64,000 nt of DNA. Source: Chitinibacter sp. GC72. Its GTDB lineage: Bacteria; Pseudomonadota; Gammaproteobacteria; Burkholderiales; Chitinibacteraceae. This document shows positions 26,535 through 36,400 of this stretch, one piece after another. Location: NCBI RefSeq assembly GCF_009760905.1, contig NZ_VIRW01000009.1, forward strand, positions 1 through 64,000, in the 5' to 3' direction. Under the pieces are notes generated by a model. The model saw nothing but the letters and a program-made list of their open reading frames with translations, was not told the origin of the DNA and made no database searches. Both the position numbers and the translations under genes were made by a program. Within the stretch, counting starts at the first letter, position 1. Each line of letters starts with the position of its first letter.

Positions 26535-27635
26535 TCACAACCAGCCGTGCTGGCTGAGCACATCAATCATCGCGTGCGCGGCTTGCTCTAAAGCGGCGGC
26601 TTCAATCGCCCCAATGCAGCCGACGCGGAAGGTTTCCACTTCGGTGAGTTTGCCCGGATACAGCAAAAAGCCGCGTTCGCGCATCGCTTGATAAAACGTC
26701 GCAAAACGGTAGTCGGGATGCGCTGGCGCATTGAAAGTCATGATGATCGGCGCTTGTAGTTCAGGCCGTAAAAACAGGCGCAAACCCGCGGCTTGCAAGC
26801 GGCCAATCAACACCGCGGCATTGGCCTGATAGCGTGCCAGCCGCGCCGGGCGGCCGCCTTCTGCCAAATATTGATCCAGCGCGGCGCGTAAAGCGGCGAC
26901 CACATGGGTTGGCGGCGTAAAGCGCCATTGGCCAGTGCGCTGCAGATAGTCGTATTGATCGGCTAAATCCAGCGCCAGCGAGTTTGAATTGCCTTTGGCC
27001 AGCGCAATCGCAGCGCGCTTGGCCAGCACAAAACCCATTCCCGGCACGCCTTCTAGACATTTACCCGAGGCGGCAATTACCGCAGTGATCGGCTGGCGTT
27101 GCAGATCAATATCGAGTGCGCCAAACGATGACATCGCATCGACGATCAAATCCCTCCCCAGCTCGGCCACCGTTTGCGCGATGGCATCGAGCGGGTTCAG
27201 TAAGCCGGTGGCCGTTTCGCAATGAATCACGCCAACATGACTAATGCTGTCGTCGGCGCTCAACGCTGCGCGCACGGCGTTCGGGTCAACGGGCGTGCCA
27301 TCCGGCCAGCGCAGTACGCTGACTTTTCGATGCATCGTGCTAACAATTTTGGCCATGCGCTCGCCATACGCACCATTGGCCAGCACCAGCATATGCCCGT
27401 CGCGCGGCAGCAAAGTACCAATCGCCGCTTCAACCGCAAACGTGCCCGAGCCTTGCAGCGGAATGCAGCAGTGGCTGTCGCCGCCATGGGCAATTACGAG
27501 CAGATCGGCGCAGACGCTAGCGGTAAGCGCATTAAAATCGCCATCCCACGAGCCCCAATCTTTCAGCATCGCGGTACGGGTGGCCAGGCTCGTGGTCAAT
27601 GGGCCGGGTGTTAATAGTAGTGGAGCTTGTAACAT
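26535..27635 (-). CDS. phnW: 2-Aminoethylphosphonate-pyruvate transaminase
   Basis: The 366-residue PLP enzyme (start at 27635, GAGG upstream) moves the amino group of AEP to pyruvate, yielding phosphonoacetaldehyde and alanine. Motifs include [41 protein letters not shown] and the PLP lysine in [17 protein letters not shown] perfect palindrome CATCTAGATG lies 13 bases upstream of the start and is a likely PhnF operator. It is the first gene of the catabolic operon phnW-phnX-FAD oxidase. Confidence 0.95.
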   Translation of the reverse strand: MLQAPLLLTPGPLTTSLATRTAMLKDWGSWDGDFNALTASVCADLLVIAHGGDSHCCIPLQGSGTFAVEAAIGTLLPRDGHMLVLANGAYGERMAKIVSTMHRKVSVLRWPDGTPVDPNAVRAALSADDSISHVGVIHCETATGLLNPLDAIAQTVAELGRDLIVDAMSSFGALDIDLQRQPITAVIAASGKCLEGVPGMGFVLAKRAAIALAKGNSNSLALDLADQYDYLQRTGQWRFTPPTHVVAALRAALDQYLAEGGRPARLARYQANAAVLIGRLQAAGLRLFLRPELQAPIIMTFNAPAHPDYRFATFYQAMRERGFLLYPGKLTEVETFRVGCIGAIEAAALEQAAHAMIDVLSQHGWL

Positions 27636-27647
27636 ATCAACCTCATA

Positions 27648-27657
27648 CATCTAGATG
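27648..27657. promoter_or_regulatory. Candidate PhnF operator upstream of phnW
   Basis: CATCTAGATG is a perfect 10-bp palindrome followed by AATTTTTAAT, the same flank as at 32257-32277. It sits directly before the phnW ribosome binding site. Confidence 0.65.
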
Positions 27658-27757
27658 AATTTTTAATACCTTAAAAAGCGCATTGCTGCGCTTGATAAGG
27701 GGTATTGCCATCGGGAACATATCAATACTGGCTTGCAAACATATACATCACAAGGTA

Positions 27758-29443
27758 TTAATCACGCCAGCGCTGGCTCTTGCGCTGTAGTAGCCAACTC
27801 AATACCGCAAAAATGGCGCAGGCAAGCGCCGAGCTGGCGACAATCAGGCTGGCCATCGCTGCGGCTGCAGCAGTATCACCAGCGTCGTCCATATTCAGTA
27901 CCGAGACCGAAGCGAGCATCGTGTCGGGGGTATAGATAAACACCACCGCCGACACCGTGGTCATCGTGCCAACAAAGAAATAGCGCGCGATATCGAGCAC
28001 TGCAGGCAGGCACACCGGCAAAGTCACGCGCCATGCGGTGAGCCAGAATGGTACTTTGAGTGAAGCGGCCACCGCTTCAAACTCGCGATCGAGCTGCTTG
28101 AGCGCCGTGACGGCGGTTAAATGCGCGGTGGTATAAAAATGCGCAATCGAGCACAGCACCAGAATCGCCTGCGTGCCGTACACGCCATGCAGCGGATTGG
28201 ACGGATGGTTAAAGAAAAACACATAGCCCAGGCCCAAAACCAAGCCGGGCACCGCCATGGGCAACATCGCCAGCAAATGCAAAGCCTGTCGCCACGGCTG
28301 AGCCGCTGCCACTTTTTCAGTCAACCACGCGCCAACAAACACCAGCAGCGTGCCAAACACGGCGGTGCCCAGCGACATCAGCAAGCTGTTATAAAACGCC
28401 CCCCAGCCGCCGCCATCAACGTCGTCAAAATTGAAGTGATTGAGCGAGAATTGCATTTGATACGGCCACAGCTTGATAAACGCCGCGGCCACGGCCATCG
28501 CCAAAATGGACAGCAAAGCGCCGCTGACTAGCGTGCAAAATAGCAAGGCCAGGCCATCGCGCAGCGGCTGGCGCTGCACCACCAAAGGCTGCGCGCGCGC
28601 GCCAAGCATGGCCTGTTGTTTGCGCTGCGCCAGATGATCGAGCACAAATGACAGTAATGCAGGTATCAACAGCAGCACGCCAATCACCGCGCCACGGCTA
28701 AAGTTTTGCTGGCCAATCACCTGCTTGTAGGCTTCTAGCGCCAGCACATTAAATTGCCCGCCGATCACTTTGGCCGCGCCAAAATCAATCACCACCAGCG
28801 TAAATACCACCACCGCAGCCGAGAGCAAGCCGTAACGCACGCTAGGCAGTGTGACAGTTAGCCATTGGCGGATTTTGCCCGCGCCCAATACCGTAGCGGC
28901 TTCATACAGCCGCGCATCGGCCACTCGCAACGCGGTGAGCAATATCATCAAGGCATGCGGAAAGGTATAAAACACCTGCGCAATCACAATGCCCCAAAAG
29001 CCATAAATACTGCCGTCGGGAAACCATGATTTCAAAATGCCTTGATTGCCAAACAAATACACCAAGGCAATCCCGGGCAATAAGGATGGCGCCAGCAGCG
29101 GCAGCAAGGCCAGCATGCGCATCAGACCTTTGCCCGGCATCGCGGTGCGGCACAAGGCGGCGGCATAGAGATAAGCCAGCGGTAACACAATCAGCGTGGT
29201 CACCAAGGCCAGCTGCACGCTATTGAGCGTGCTTTGCAACATGCCCGGCGCAGCCAGACTGGCCGCCATACTCTGCCAGCCCCATTGGCCAGACGCAGGA
29301 TCAATAAATGCCTGACTTAAAATCGCTACTAGCGGGCCAATCAGCATCATCGCCAAGACCAACACACACAGCCCGGCTAGACCCCAGGCGAAGATTTCAC
29401 TGCGCGGGCGTTGTTGTGCCGCTTGCATCATTGCTGCGCTCAT
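27758..29443 (-). CDS. AEP ABC transporter permease (fused two-domain, PhnU2-like)
   Basis: The 561-residue inner-membrane protein has about 12 membrane segments and two binding-protein-dependent transport domains. Each has the EAA-type cytoplasmic loop that meets the ATPase (EAATVLGAGKIRQWLTVTLP and EAVAASLKVPFWLTAWRVTLP). This fused type occurs in the AEP importers called PhnS2T2U2. It begins inside the end of the ATPase gene (ATGA overlap) and probably takes AEP from the binding protein encoded upstream. Confidence 0.88.
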   Translation of the reverse strand: MSAAMMQAAQQRPRSEIFAWGLAGLCVLVLAMMLIGPLVAILSQAFIDPASGQWGWQSMAASLAAPGMLQSTLNSVQLALVTTLIVLPLAYLYAAALCRTAMPGKGLMRMLALLPLLAPSLLPGIALVYLFGNQGILKSWFPDGSIYGFWGIVIAQVFYTFPHALMILLTALRVADARLYEAATVLGAGKIRQWLTVTLPSVRYGLLSAAVVVFTLVVIDFGAAKVIGGQFNVLALEAYKQVIGQQNFSRGAVIGVLLLIPALLSFVLDHLAQRKQQAMLGARAQPLVVQRQPLRDGLALLFCTLVSGALLSILAMAVAAAFIKLWPYQMQFSLNHFNFDDVDGGGWGAFYNSLLMSLGTAVFGTLLVFVGAWLTEKVAAAQPWRQALHLLAMLPMAVPGLVLGLGYVFFFNHPSNPLHGVYGTQAILVLCSIAHFYTTAHLTAVTALKQLDREFEAVAASLKVPFWLTAWRVTLPVCLPAVLDIARYFFVGTMTTVSAVVFIYTPDTMLASVSVLNMDDAGDTAAAAAMASLIVASSALACAIFAVLSWLLQRKSQRWRD

Positions 29444-30528
29444 ACCCGTGCCCCACTGCCAAAACTGCGCAAGCGCCCGGGCGGAATCCGCACCGGAATC
29501 AATTGGCCATCATCGATGCGCAAATTGGCCATCTCGCGATGCGTGGCCACAATTTGCAACTCGACACCGCCCCATTGCGCCACAGCGACACGCAGCCGGT
29601 AGATGCTGCCGATTAATTCACGGTGCAGCAGTTTGCCCAGTGCGGTGTGCGATTCGGGATCCCAGCTGGGCAGCAGCTCGATGTCTTCGGGGCGGATATA
29701 AAGCTCGCATGGCTCGCCTGCGCGCAAATTTTGCTCAGGCGCCGTCAGCAAATCGGCCTGACCTAATGTCACGCTGCGCGTACCGCTGGCCGTGGCGCTG
29801 AGCCAATTGCAATGCCCCACAAAGTTGGCGACAAAGCGGCTGGCAGGCTGATGGTAGATTTGCTCAGGCGTGCCAATTTGCTCGATCACACCGTGATTCA
29901 TCACCACAATGCGGTCAGCCATCGTCAGCGCTTCTTCCTGATCGTGCGTCACCATGATGGTGGTCACGTTCAGCCGTTGTTGCAGCGACTTGATCTCGAA
30001 GCGCAGGTGTTCACGCACCTGCGCATCGAGCGCTGATAAGGGTTCATCAAGCAATAGCAGACTTGGTGAGGTCGCCAGCGCACGTGCCAGCGCCACACGT
30101 TGCTGCTGGCCACCCGAGATTTGCGCTGGGTATTTGCGATCCAGCCCGGGCAGGCCGATTAATTCGAGCAACTCATCAACCCGACGCTGACGGTCTTCCT
30201 GCCTGCCTTTCAAGCCATAGGCAATGTTGTCGCGAATATTCAGATTGGGAAACAGCGCATACGACTGAAACACAATGCCATAGTCGCGCTGCGCAGGGCT
30301 GGCGCGCGTGATATCGCGGCCCGCTTGCAAAATTTGCCCCTGCTCGCAGCGCTCAAGGCCAGCAATCATGCGCAGCAAAGTGGTTTTGCCGCAGCCCGAA
30401 GGGCCCAGCAGGCAAACAAATTCGCCTTTGTTGACGCTCAGGTCGATATTTTTCAGCGCCGTAAAGGCACCAAATGATTTACCCAATTGCCGGATGTCTA
30501 ACTCTCGATGGTCTAGTTCAGTTTGCAT
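29440..30528 (-). CDS. AEP ABC transporter ATPase (PhnT2-like)
   Basis: The 362-residue ATPase carries Walker A GPSGCGKTTLL, the Q loop FQSYALFPNLN, the signature ISGGQQQRVALARAL, Walker B LLLLDEPLSALDA and the switch His in MVTHDQEEAL. A C-terminal TOBE domain (about residues 270-350) contains GEPCELYIRPEDIELLP, typical for CUT1-like importers of phosphonates, iron and polyamines. Context with the permease, binding protein and phnWX makes AEP the likely substrate. Confidence 0.92.
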   Translation of the reverse strand: MQTELDHRELDIRQLGKSFGAFTALKNIDLSVNKGEFVCLLGPSGCGKTTLLRMIAGLERCEQGQILQAGRDITRASPAQRDYGIVFQSYALFPNLNIRDNIAYGLKGRQEDRQRRVDELLELIGLPGLDRKYPAQISGGQQQRVALARALATSPSLLLLDEPLSALDAQVREHLRFEIKSLQQRLNVTTIMVTHDQEEALTMADRIVVMNHGVIEQIGTPEQIYHQPASRFVANFVGHCNWLSATASGTRSVTLGQADLLTAPEQNLRAGEPCELYIRPEDIELLPSWDPESHTALGKLLHRELIGSIYRLRVAVAQWGGVELQIVATHREMANLRIDDGQLIPVRIPPGRLRSFGSGARV

Positions 30529-30537
30529 ATCACTATT

Positions 30538-31110
30538 TCACAGTGGGCTCTGCGCTGTGAGTGACACAGCGGCAGCAATAGAGAGGTAATCGGCAAGTGA
30601 AGCGGTTGGCAGACCGACTACCTTGGCCTGATCGTCAAAGCGGCGTAGCTGCACGGCGTCAGCGGCATACGGGCGAGCCGCAAATTTGGCCACTTCGGCC
30701 TGATTCATCACGCCGCCTTGCAGCTGTAGTGATTGCAATGAGGCGGCCGATAAGCTCGCCAAGTAATCGGCTTCAATCGCACATAAATAGCGCTTGGCTT
30801 CCACGTGCAAGGCAATCGGCATCAGTACCGCAGGGCCAAATAGCGGTTTGAGCGCAGTCACTGCAATCGCTTCATGGTGATCATCAATCCCCTGCTCGAC
30901 ATCGTGGTCTTGCTGATTGGCTAATAGATGCCCCAAGTCGTGCAGCAAAGCGGCAGTGATTAAACTCGGGCTGGCACCGGCCAATTGCGCAAAATGTGCG
31001 CTTTGCAGCGCATGCTCAAGCTGGCTGATTGCTTCGCCACCATAGAGCTGCACGCCTGCGCTGGCATACCAGCGCCCTAGTTCAGGCAGGGTTTGAATTG
31101 TGGGGAACAT
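30538..31110 (-). CDS. PhnZ-like HD-domain phosphonate oxygenase
   Basis: The 190-residue protein has an HD fold with LEHALQSAHFA, LITAALLHDLGHLL (HD metal motif), DDHHEAIAV and HVEAKRYLC. These match PhnZ, a mixed-valent di-iron oxygenase that splits the C-P bond of 2-amino-1-hydroxyethylphosphonate, and the Phn-operon HD family related to it. PhnY, which makes PhnZ's hydroxylated substrate, is not seen in the window, so the lone protein may use another phosphonate, or phnY may lie elsewhere. The gene sits inside the transporter operon. Confidence 0.85.
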   Translation of the reverse strand: MFPTIQTLPELGRWYASAGVQLYGGEAISQLEHALQSAHFAQLAGASPSLITAALLHDLGHLLANQQDHDVEQGIDDHHEAIAVTALKPLFGPAVLMPIALHVEAKRYLCAIEADYLASLSAASLQSLQLQGGVMNQAEVAKFAARPYAADAVQLRRFDDQAKVVGLPTASLADYLSIAAAVSLTAQSPL

Positions 31111-31165
31111 GCTTTATCCAGACTCGGCCAGCAGGATCGCCAGCCGAGTTGATCAGGTGGGTCGA

Positions 31166-32185
31166 TTACTTTTTAGCTTCTGATTTGCTGTCGTAGCGTT
31201 TGGTCCATTCAGCCAGAATGCGGTCGCGATTGCTCGCAGACCAGCGCAGATCCTGCTTGATCAGGCGTTTTTCGTAGTCCGCCGGGATAAAGTTGTTGGG
31301 CTTGGCAATGCCGGGCATCGCAACGATGGCGAAGTTTTTTTCATACAGCTCGTTCGCAGATTTGGAAGCCGCCCAATCGGCCAGCTTTTTCGCCGCGTCC
31401 AGATTTTTGCTGCCTTTCATAATCGAAGTGGCTTCCAGATCCCAGCCCAAACCTTCTTTCGGGAAGACCAGATCAATTGGCGCGCCTTCGACTTTGAGCT
31501 TGGCTGCACGGTATTCAAACGCAATGCCAATCGGGAATTCACCCGCTGCGGCCTGTTTGCAAGGTTTGGAGCCTGAATGGATATATTGCGCGATGTTGTC
31601 GTGCAATTTATCCATATACGCCCAGCCTTCTTTCTCGCCGAAAATCTGCAGCCATGCGCTTACATCAAAATAACCCGTACCGCTAGAGGCTGGATTCGGC
31701 ATGACGATCTTGCCTTTGTATTCGGGTTTGAGCAGATCTTTCCAGCTTTCCGGTTTTTTCAAGCCCAGTTTGGCCGCTTCAACGGTGTTAAAACACACCG
31801 TGGCGCCCCACACATCCATACCAACCCATGTTGGCGGATTGCTATCGTCAACGTATTGCTTGCTCAGCTTTTCCACGCCTTTCGGTGCATACGCGTGCAA
31901 CATGCCTTCTTTTTCAAATACCAGCAGCGAAGAAGCTGCCAGGCCCATCACCACATCCGCTTGCGGATTGCTTTTTTCAGCCAGCAATTTGGCAGTGATA
32001 ATGCCGGTTGAATCACGCACCCATTTCAATTTAATGCCCGGGTTTTCTTCTTCAAATTTGGCCTGATAGGCCTTGAGCTGATCGGCTTCCAGCGCGGTAT
32101 AAACCGTCAGCGTGGTATTGGCCAGCGCCAGCGTTGAAGTCAGCAGCGCAGAGAGCGCCAGAGATAGAGCAGTTAGTTTTTTCAT
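31166..32185 (-). CDS. AEP-binding periplasmic protein (PhnS2-like)
   Basis: The 339-residue protein has a signal peptide (cleavage after ALA), then the iron/AEP-type binding-protein start TLTVYTALEADQLKAYQ. Later motifs are DSTGIITAKLLAEKSNPQAD, PNPASSGTGYFDVS and MKGSKNLDAAKKLADWA. This is the family 1/6 binding protein group that includes FutA-like iron carriers and PhnS2. The downstream HD oxygenase, ATPase and permease genes form one operon with it. A perfect CGTCTAGACG palindrome lies 72 bases before the start. Confidence 0.9.
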   Translation of the reverse strand: MKKLTALSLALSALLTSTLALANTTLTVYTALEADQLKAYQAKFEEENPGIKLKWVRDSTGIITAKLLAEKSNPQADVVMGLAASSLLVFEKEGMLHAYAPKGVEKLSKQYVDDSNPPTWVGMDVWGATVCFNTVEAAKLGLKKPESWKDLLKPEYKGKIVMPNPASSGTGYFDVSAWLQIFGEKEGWAYMDKLHDNIAQYIHSGSKPCKQAAAGEFPIGIAFEYRAAKLKVEGAPIDLVFPKEGLGWDLEATSIMKGSKNLDAAKKLADWAASKSANELYEKNFAIVAMPGIAKPNNFIPADYEKRLIKQDLRWSASNRDRILAEWTKRYDSKSEAKK

Positions 32186-32256
32186 TGCGCAGCTTTCCTT
32201 GAGGGAGTGGGTTTAAGCGTCACAATTATGTGCATTGCTCCATTACAGCGGCATTA

Positions 32257-32266
32257 CGTCTAGACG
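32257..32266. promoter_or_regulatory. Candidate PhnF operator upstream of the AEP transport operon
   Basis: CGTCTAGACG is a perfect 10-bp palindrome with the GT-x-TA-x-AC core of HutC-type GntR sites, followed by AATTTTTAAT as at phnW. Confidence 0.65.
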
Positions 32267-32386
32267 AATTTTTAATGTCGCGGCTGCAATCGGCTTGTAG
32301 CTTGCCTTGCGTATGCTGCCAAGGTTTGTGCCGGGGTCTGCGCCGGGATTTATTCAACAGGCGATGCAATTTATCAAGGAGAAACC

Positions 32387-33265
32387 ATGCTCACCAGCTG
32401 GCTCAGAATCTTTCTGGAAGTCACCCGCCAGGGTGGCGTGATGGCGGCGGCGCGACATTTGCAAATCAGCCAGCCCAGCATCACCAGCCAGTTGCGCAAG
32501 CTGGAGGAACACTTTCAGCTGGAATTATTCGAGCGGCGCAATGGCAGGCTGATTCTTACCGACACTGCCGCCAGCCTATTACCCAAAGTTGAGCAATTGC
32601 TGCAACAGGAAGCCGATCTGGAATTCGAGCTGCGCCAACACAGCGAGCGCCAGGCCGGGCAATTGCGCATCGGTGCCACGGGTCCGTTTTATCTGCTGCC
32701 GCTGCTCGCCCGCCTGCACGCAGCCCAACCGGCACTGCAAGTCGATGTGCAGTTTGGTAATTCGGCCGTGATGCTCGAAGCCCTGCTCAATTATCAGGTC
32801 GATCTGGCCGTGACCTCGCAAACGCTGGACGATGCGCGGCTGATGTGTCGCCCGCTGGCCAGCAGCCCGCTGGTCTTACTGGTGCCCAGTAGTGATCCGC
32901 TCGCTCACCTCAGCGCAGTGCCTTGCCAGCAGCTGCAGGGCGCGACCCTGCTCACACGCGAGGCTGGCTCGGTCACCCAGCAGGCCGTGGATGCCTTGCT
33001 GACCGAGCATCAAATCAGCCTGCAGCGCCGATTGCAGCTGGGTAGCCGCGAAGCGGTGCGCGAAGGGGTAGCACACGGTTTGGGCTGGGCTTTGATGGCC
33101 GCCGGTGAAGTGGGCGAACATCCGCGCCTGCGGGCGATTGCACTTAGCGATAGCCAGCATGCCGTGCATGAATATCTGTATTTATTGCGCCAGCGGGCCG
33201 AGATGCGCTCGATTCGCAGTTTCTTGCAATTGTTATCGCACAGCGCCGCGACGGGTAAGGCATAA
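32387..33265 (+). CDS. LysR-type regulator linked to phosphonate genes
   Basis: The 292-residue regulator has an N-terminal winged helix (FLEVTRQGGVMAAARHLQIS, QPSITSQLRKLEEHFQLELF) and a periplasmic-binding-like effector domain from about residue 90. It is transcribed away from the AEP transport operon, as LysR regulators often are from their targets. AAGGAG precedes the ATG. A LysR protein of this type is common in phnWX clusters. It may act together with PhnF, with one reporting substrate and the other phosphate or an intermediate, but this is inference. Confidence 0.87.
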   Translation: MLTSWLRIFLEVTRQGGVMAAARHLQISQPSITSQLRKLEEHFQLELFERRNGRLILTDTAASLLPKVEQLLQQEADLEFELRQHSERQAGQLRIGATGPFYLLPLLARLHAAQPALQVDVQFGNSAVMLEALLNYQVDLAVTSQTLDDARLMCRPLASSPLVLLVPSSDPLAHLSAVPCQQLQGATLLTREAGSVTQQAVDALLTEHQISLQRRLQLGSREAVREGVAHGLGWALMAAGEVGEHPRLRAIALSDSQHAVHEYLYLLRQRAEMRSIRSFLQLLSHSAATGKA

Positions 33266-33365
33266 ATAAATGCCATCGTAGTTGTACAGTCAGCACTGCG
33301 CGTGCTCATCTTTTTTGCCTCAACGTCGTCAGCCAAACCTGATTCCCACTGCACAGAGCAAGACC

Positions 33366-33399
33366 AAAAAATAACGCCGGGCAATGCCCGGCGTTATTT
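33366..33399. terminator. Bidirectional terminator
   Basis: AAATAACGCCGGGC and GCCCGGCGTTATTT form a long stem with a four-base loop, with A-rich and T-rich flanks, between the converging LysR and phosphatase genes. Confidence 0.88.
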
Positions 33400-33418
33400 G
33401 CCACGACTCCCCATCAAT

Positions 33419-33439
33419 GCCCACGGCTTCACCGTGGGC
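33419..33439 (-). terminator. Second hairpin before the phosphatase gene end
   Basis: GCCCACGG and CCGTGGGC pair around a five-base loop nine bases after the stop codon of the phosphatase gene. No T tract follows, so it may protect the transcript end or assist the terminator at 33366. Confidence 0.5.
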
Positions 33440-33447
33440 GGGAGTAC

Positions 33448-36400
33448 TTACTTGATTTTCACACTGCCAGTCATACTCCATGGCGTCCAGTTCAGACCGC
33501 TATCGCGCAAGCGCACGCGGTAGTACCAGGTTTCACCGCTGGCGAGTTGCAGGGCGGCGGGTTTGCTGGCGAAGCGATCATAGCTCGACACATGCGTGCA
33601 CTGCCCGCCGCGTGAGCCGGTCAGTGTGGTGCAGCTAGCACCTTTGGAGAGTGACCAGCGCTCGAAGGCTTCATTGCCGCCGTCTTGCAGAATCTCACGC
33701 GCTTGCAGGGCGTTGGCTAGTGAGAGTTCAGTCATCGACTTACCCGCACGCGTATTGGCAAAGCTCGCTTCGGTGCTACCGGTGTAGAACCAGTTTTCTT
33801 TACGCGTCTGGTTGCCCCAGATGTCAAAGGCATCGCTAAAATCCGCATTTTTCGCCAGCTGCCAATGCGCTTCCAGCCCATCTAGCCCTGCTGGTGGCAC
33901 AAATTGCAGCGTAAGCTCAGCCAGCGCCACCTCGCCCAGATCACGTTGCGGCAAGCTTGGTGGCACCATCAGCGGCTGCTGGGTAATCTGCAGCTGATCA
34001 GTCACCGGGAAGGCGGTATTGGTGCCGGTAATCCCGCTGGAGCGGCGCACCATCGCCAAGCTTTGCTGCGGCCCGAAGCGGAAAGTGAGCGTGTTGTAGC
34101 CAAATTCATCGCGGGTAATGGTGAAGATATCGAGATCTTTGCCATCACTACCTTGATTGCCGCCCCCTTCCAGCCCACCGCTGGCGCTGGCGGCATTGAG
34201 CCACAGGTGTTTGACATCCATCGAATGCCCGCGCGCATAGCTATGCACGTGGCCAAACAGATTGCCAGTGATGGCCTGCGTGCGGCGGCTGTAGTCTTCC
34301 AGCTCGGACACAAACTCGCAGGTGGCCATCACTTCGCCATTGCGCCATTTTTCCGACAGACACGGGCCGTGGTTGATGCTGAATACATACGGCTTGGCTT
34401 GCTGCTCGGCGCTGGCGATTTGCTGCTTAAACCAATCGAGCTGCGCCACACGGAATTGATCCCAGTACATCGACATCGGCGTCCAGTTGCCATGCGCATG
34501 GCGGCCAGAAATCGGCGTGGTATCTAGGCTAATCAGTTTGAGGCCCAGATAGTCGGTACTAAACCAGAAGCCGCGATACAGCGCCGAGCCATTATCCGGC
34601 ACGCCGGCAAAGTATTTGCGATAGCTTTGCATGGCTTTATTCAGATCAGGCTGCGCCACCTTGGCTGGATTACCCATCTCTTCGGCGAAATACTCGTGAT
34701 TACCCGGCGCTGGAATAATCGGCACATAGGGGCTCAGTGCCTGCAGGCGGCCAAAGAATTGATTGCGCCACTGATCACGCGAACCGCCACTGGCCACAAT
34801 ATCGCCATGGTGGATAATGCCGGCGATTTTCTCGCTACATTGCACCGGATCGGTACTTTCACATTCGAGCGGAATCACGCCTTTGTTCACGATATCGGTA
34901 AAGATCGTGCCACGGCCATCTTGAGTATCGCTAAACAGCACAAACTTGGCCTGCTCGACGCCATCACCGGCTTTGGGCCAGGTTTTGAAGGCATAACGCT
35001 GCGAGGTATAGGCTGCCATCCCATCTACACTATGCGTTCGAACGTAATACTCATACAGGGTATTTGATTTTAGCTCGGTGAGCGCCGCGTGCTGCACGGT
35101 GGCGTCTTTCGAATGCGGCACCGCGGCAAAGCGGCGGAAGACTTCGCCCGTACCGTACGGCCGCACCCACACTTCGCCTTTCACCTGTGCACTTTCAAAC
35201 ATCACGGTCATCCGATCCGGGCCCGGGCCTTGCAGCGAAGGCGCAATACTGAAGGTCGGCAGGCCAACGCCTGTTGGTGGTTGCTGTGGATCGGGGCTTG
35301 GCGTGATCGTCGGCGTGATACTTGGGCTAGGGCTAGCCGATGGCGTAGCGCTCGGCGTTGGGCTAGGCGGCAAAGTGGTCGGCTGCGGTTTCAATGCAGC
35401 CAATGGCGCATCCGCTCTGGCGAGGCTTTGCACTTCGGCATCGCTAAGCGAGCGCTGCCATACGGCCAGCTCGTCATATTCCAGCGCAAAGCGCTCGGCC
35501 GGATAGCGGCTGTAATAATCACCGCGCGCATCTTCATTGAGCGCCCAGCGATTAAAGCTTGGCAAGATATTCCCCAGCGCCGCGAAATTGAGCTTGATGC
35601 GGTTCACAAAACCTTTGTCGTCGGTGGCGGCGGCAGTCAGCACCTTGGCCTGCTCATCGACGGTGAGCGCGATATAGGCCCAGCCTTTGCCTGCGCCCGG
35701 CAGATAGCCATCCAGACGCTTGCTGCCATCGCCGATATTGATTTTCAGCCGGCCATCATTATTGCGGCCAATCGAAATACCGGGGTTGAGGCCGGTTTCC
35801 CAGTCTTTATTGGCCAGAATGCTGGCGAGCTTATTGCCCATGTCCTCAGGCATGCGCAGCCAGAAGCCGATGGTGTAAGTGCCGCTCAAAGCGCGCGGCA
35901 AGAAGAGCGCTGCGCCCTGCTTGGCATCGAGCAACACGCCATTGGCAAAGCGGCCAGTGGCGCGCTGCTGCGGGCCAACCGCTTGCAAGGTGATGCCGGC
36001 TACGCTGTCGCTCGCGCCTTGCTCCAGCGGGTAGTAATGCACCAGACCTTGCGTGAGCGAAGCCATCGGCAAGCTGGCTGGGGTGGCGCTCGGTGTTGGC
36101 TCTGCGCTTGGTGTAGCGCTGACCACCGGGCTTGGGGTCGGGCTGGGTGATGCTGTTGGTGATGTGGTTGGAGTAATAGCGGGTGTCGGCGCTGCGCTAG
36201 GTTCTGGCGTAGCAGTCGCTACTGCGCACGCGCCCAGCTTGCGCCAAGGGCCCCATTCGCCGGATTGGGCGGGTTGATCGCCGCGCGTCCACCATTTGGC
36301 TTCATAAATCACCCCTTGCACCTGCACGCGCTGGCCTGCGATATACACCGCTGTGGCTTGCCAGAGCGTGCTGCACTCGCCCGCTGCAGGCGTTTGGGTT

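Noticed and set aside
33419-33439. Hairpin considered as a riboswitch or attenuator
   Set aside because: It lies after the gene end, not before a start; kept only as a transcript-end hairpin.
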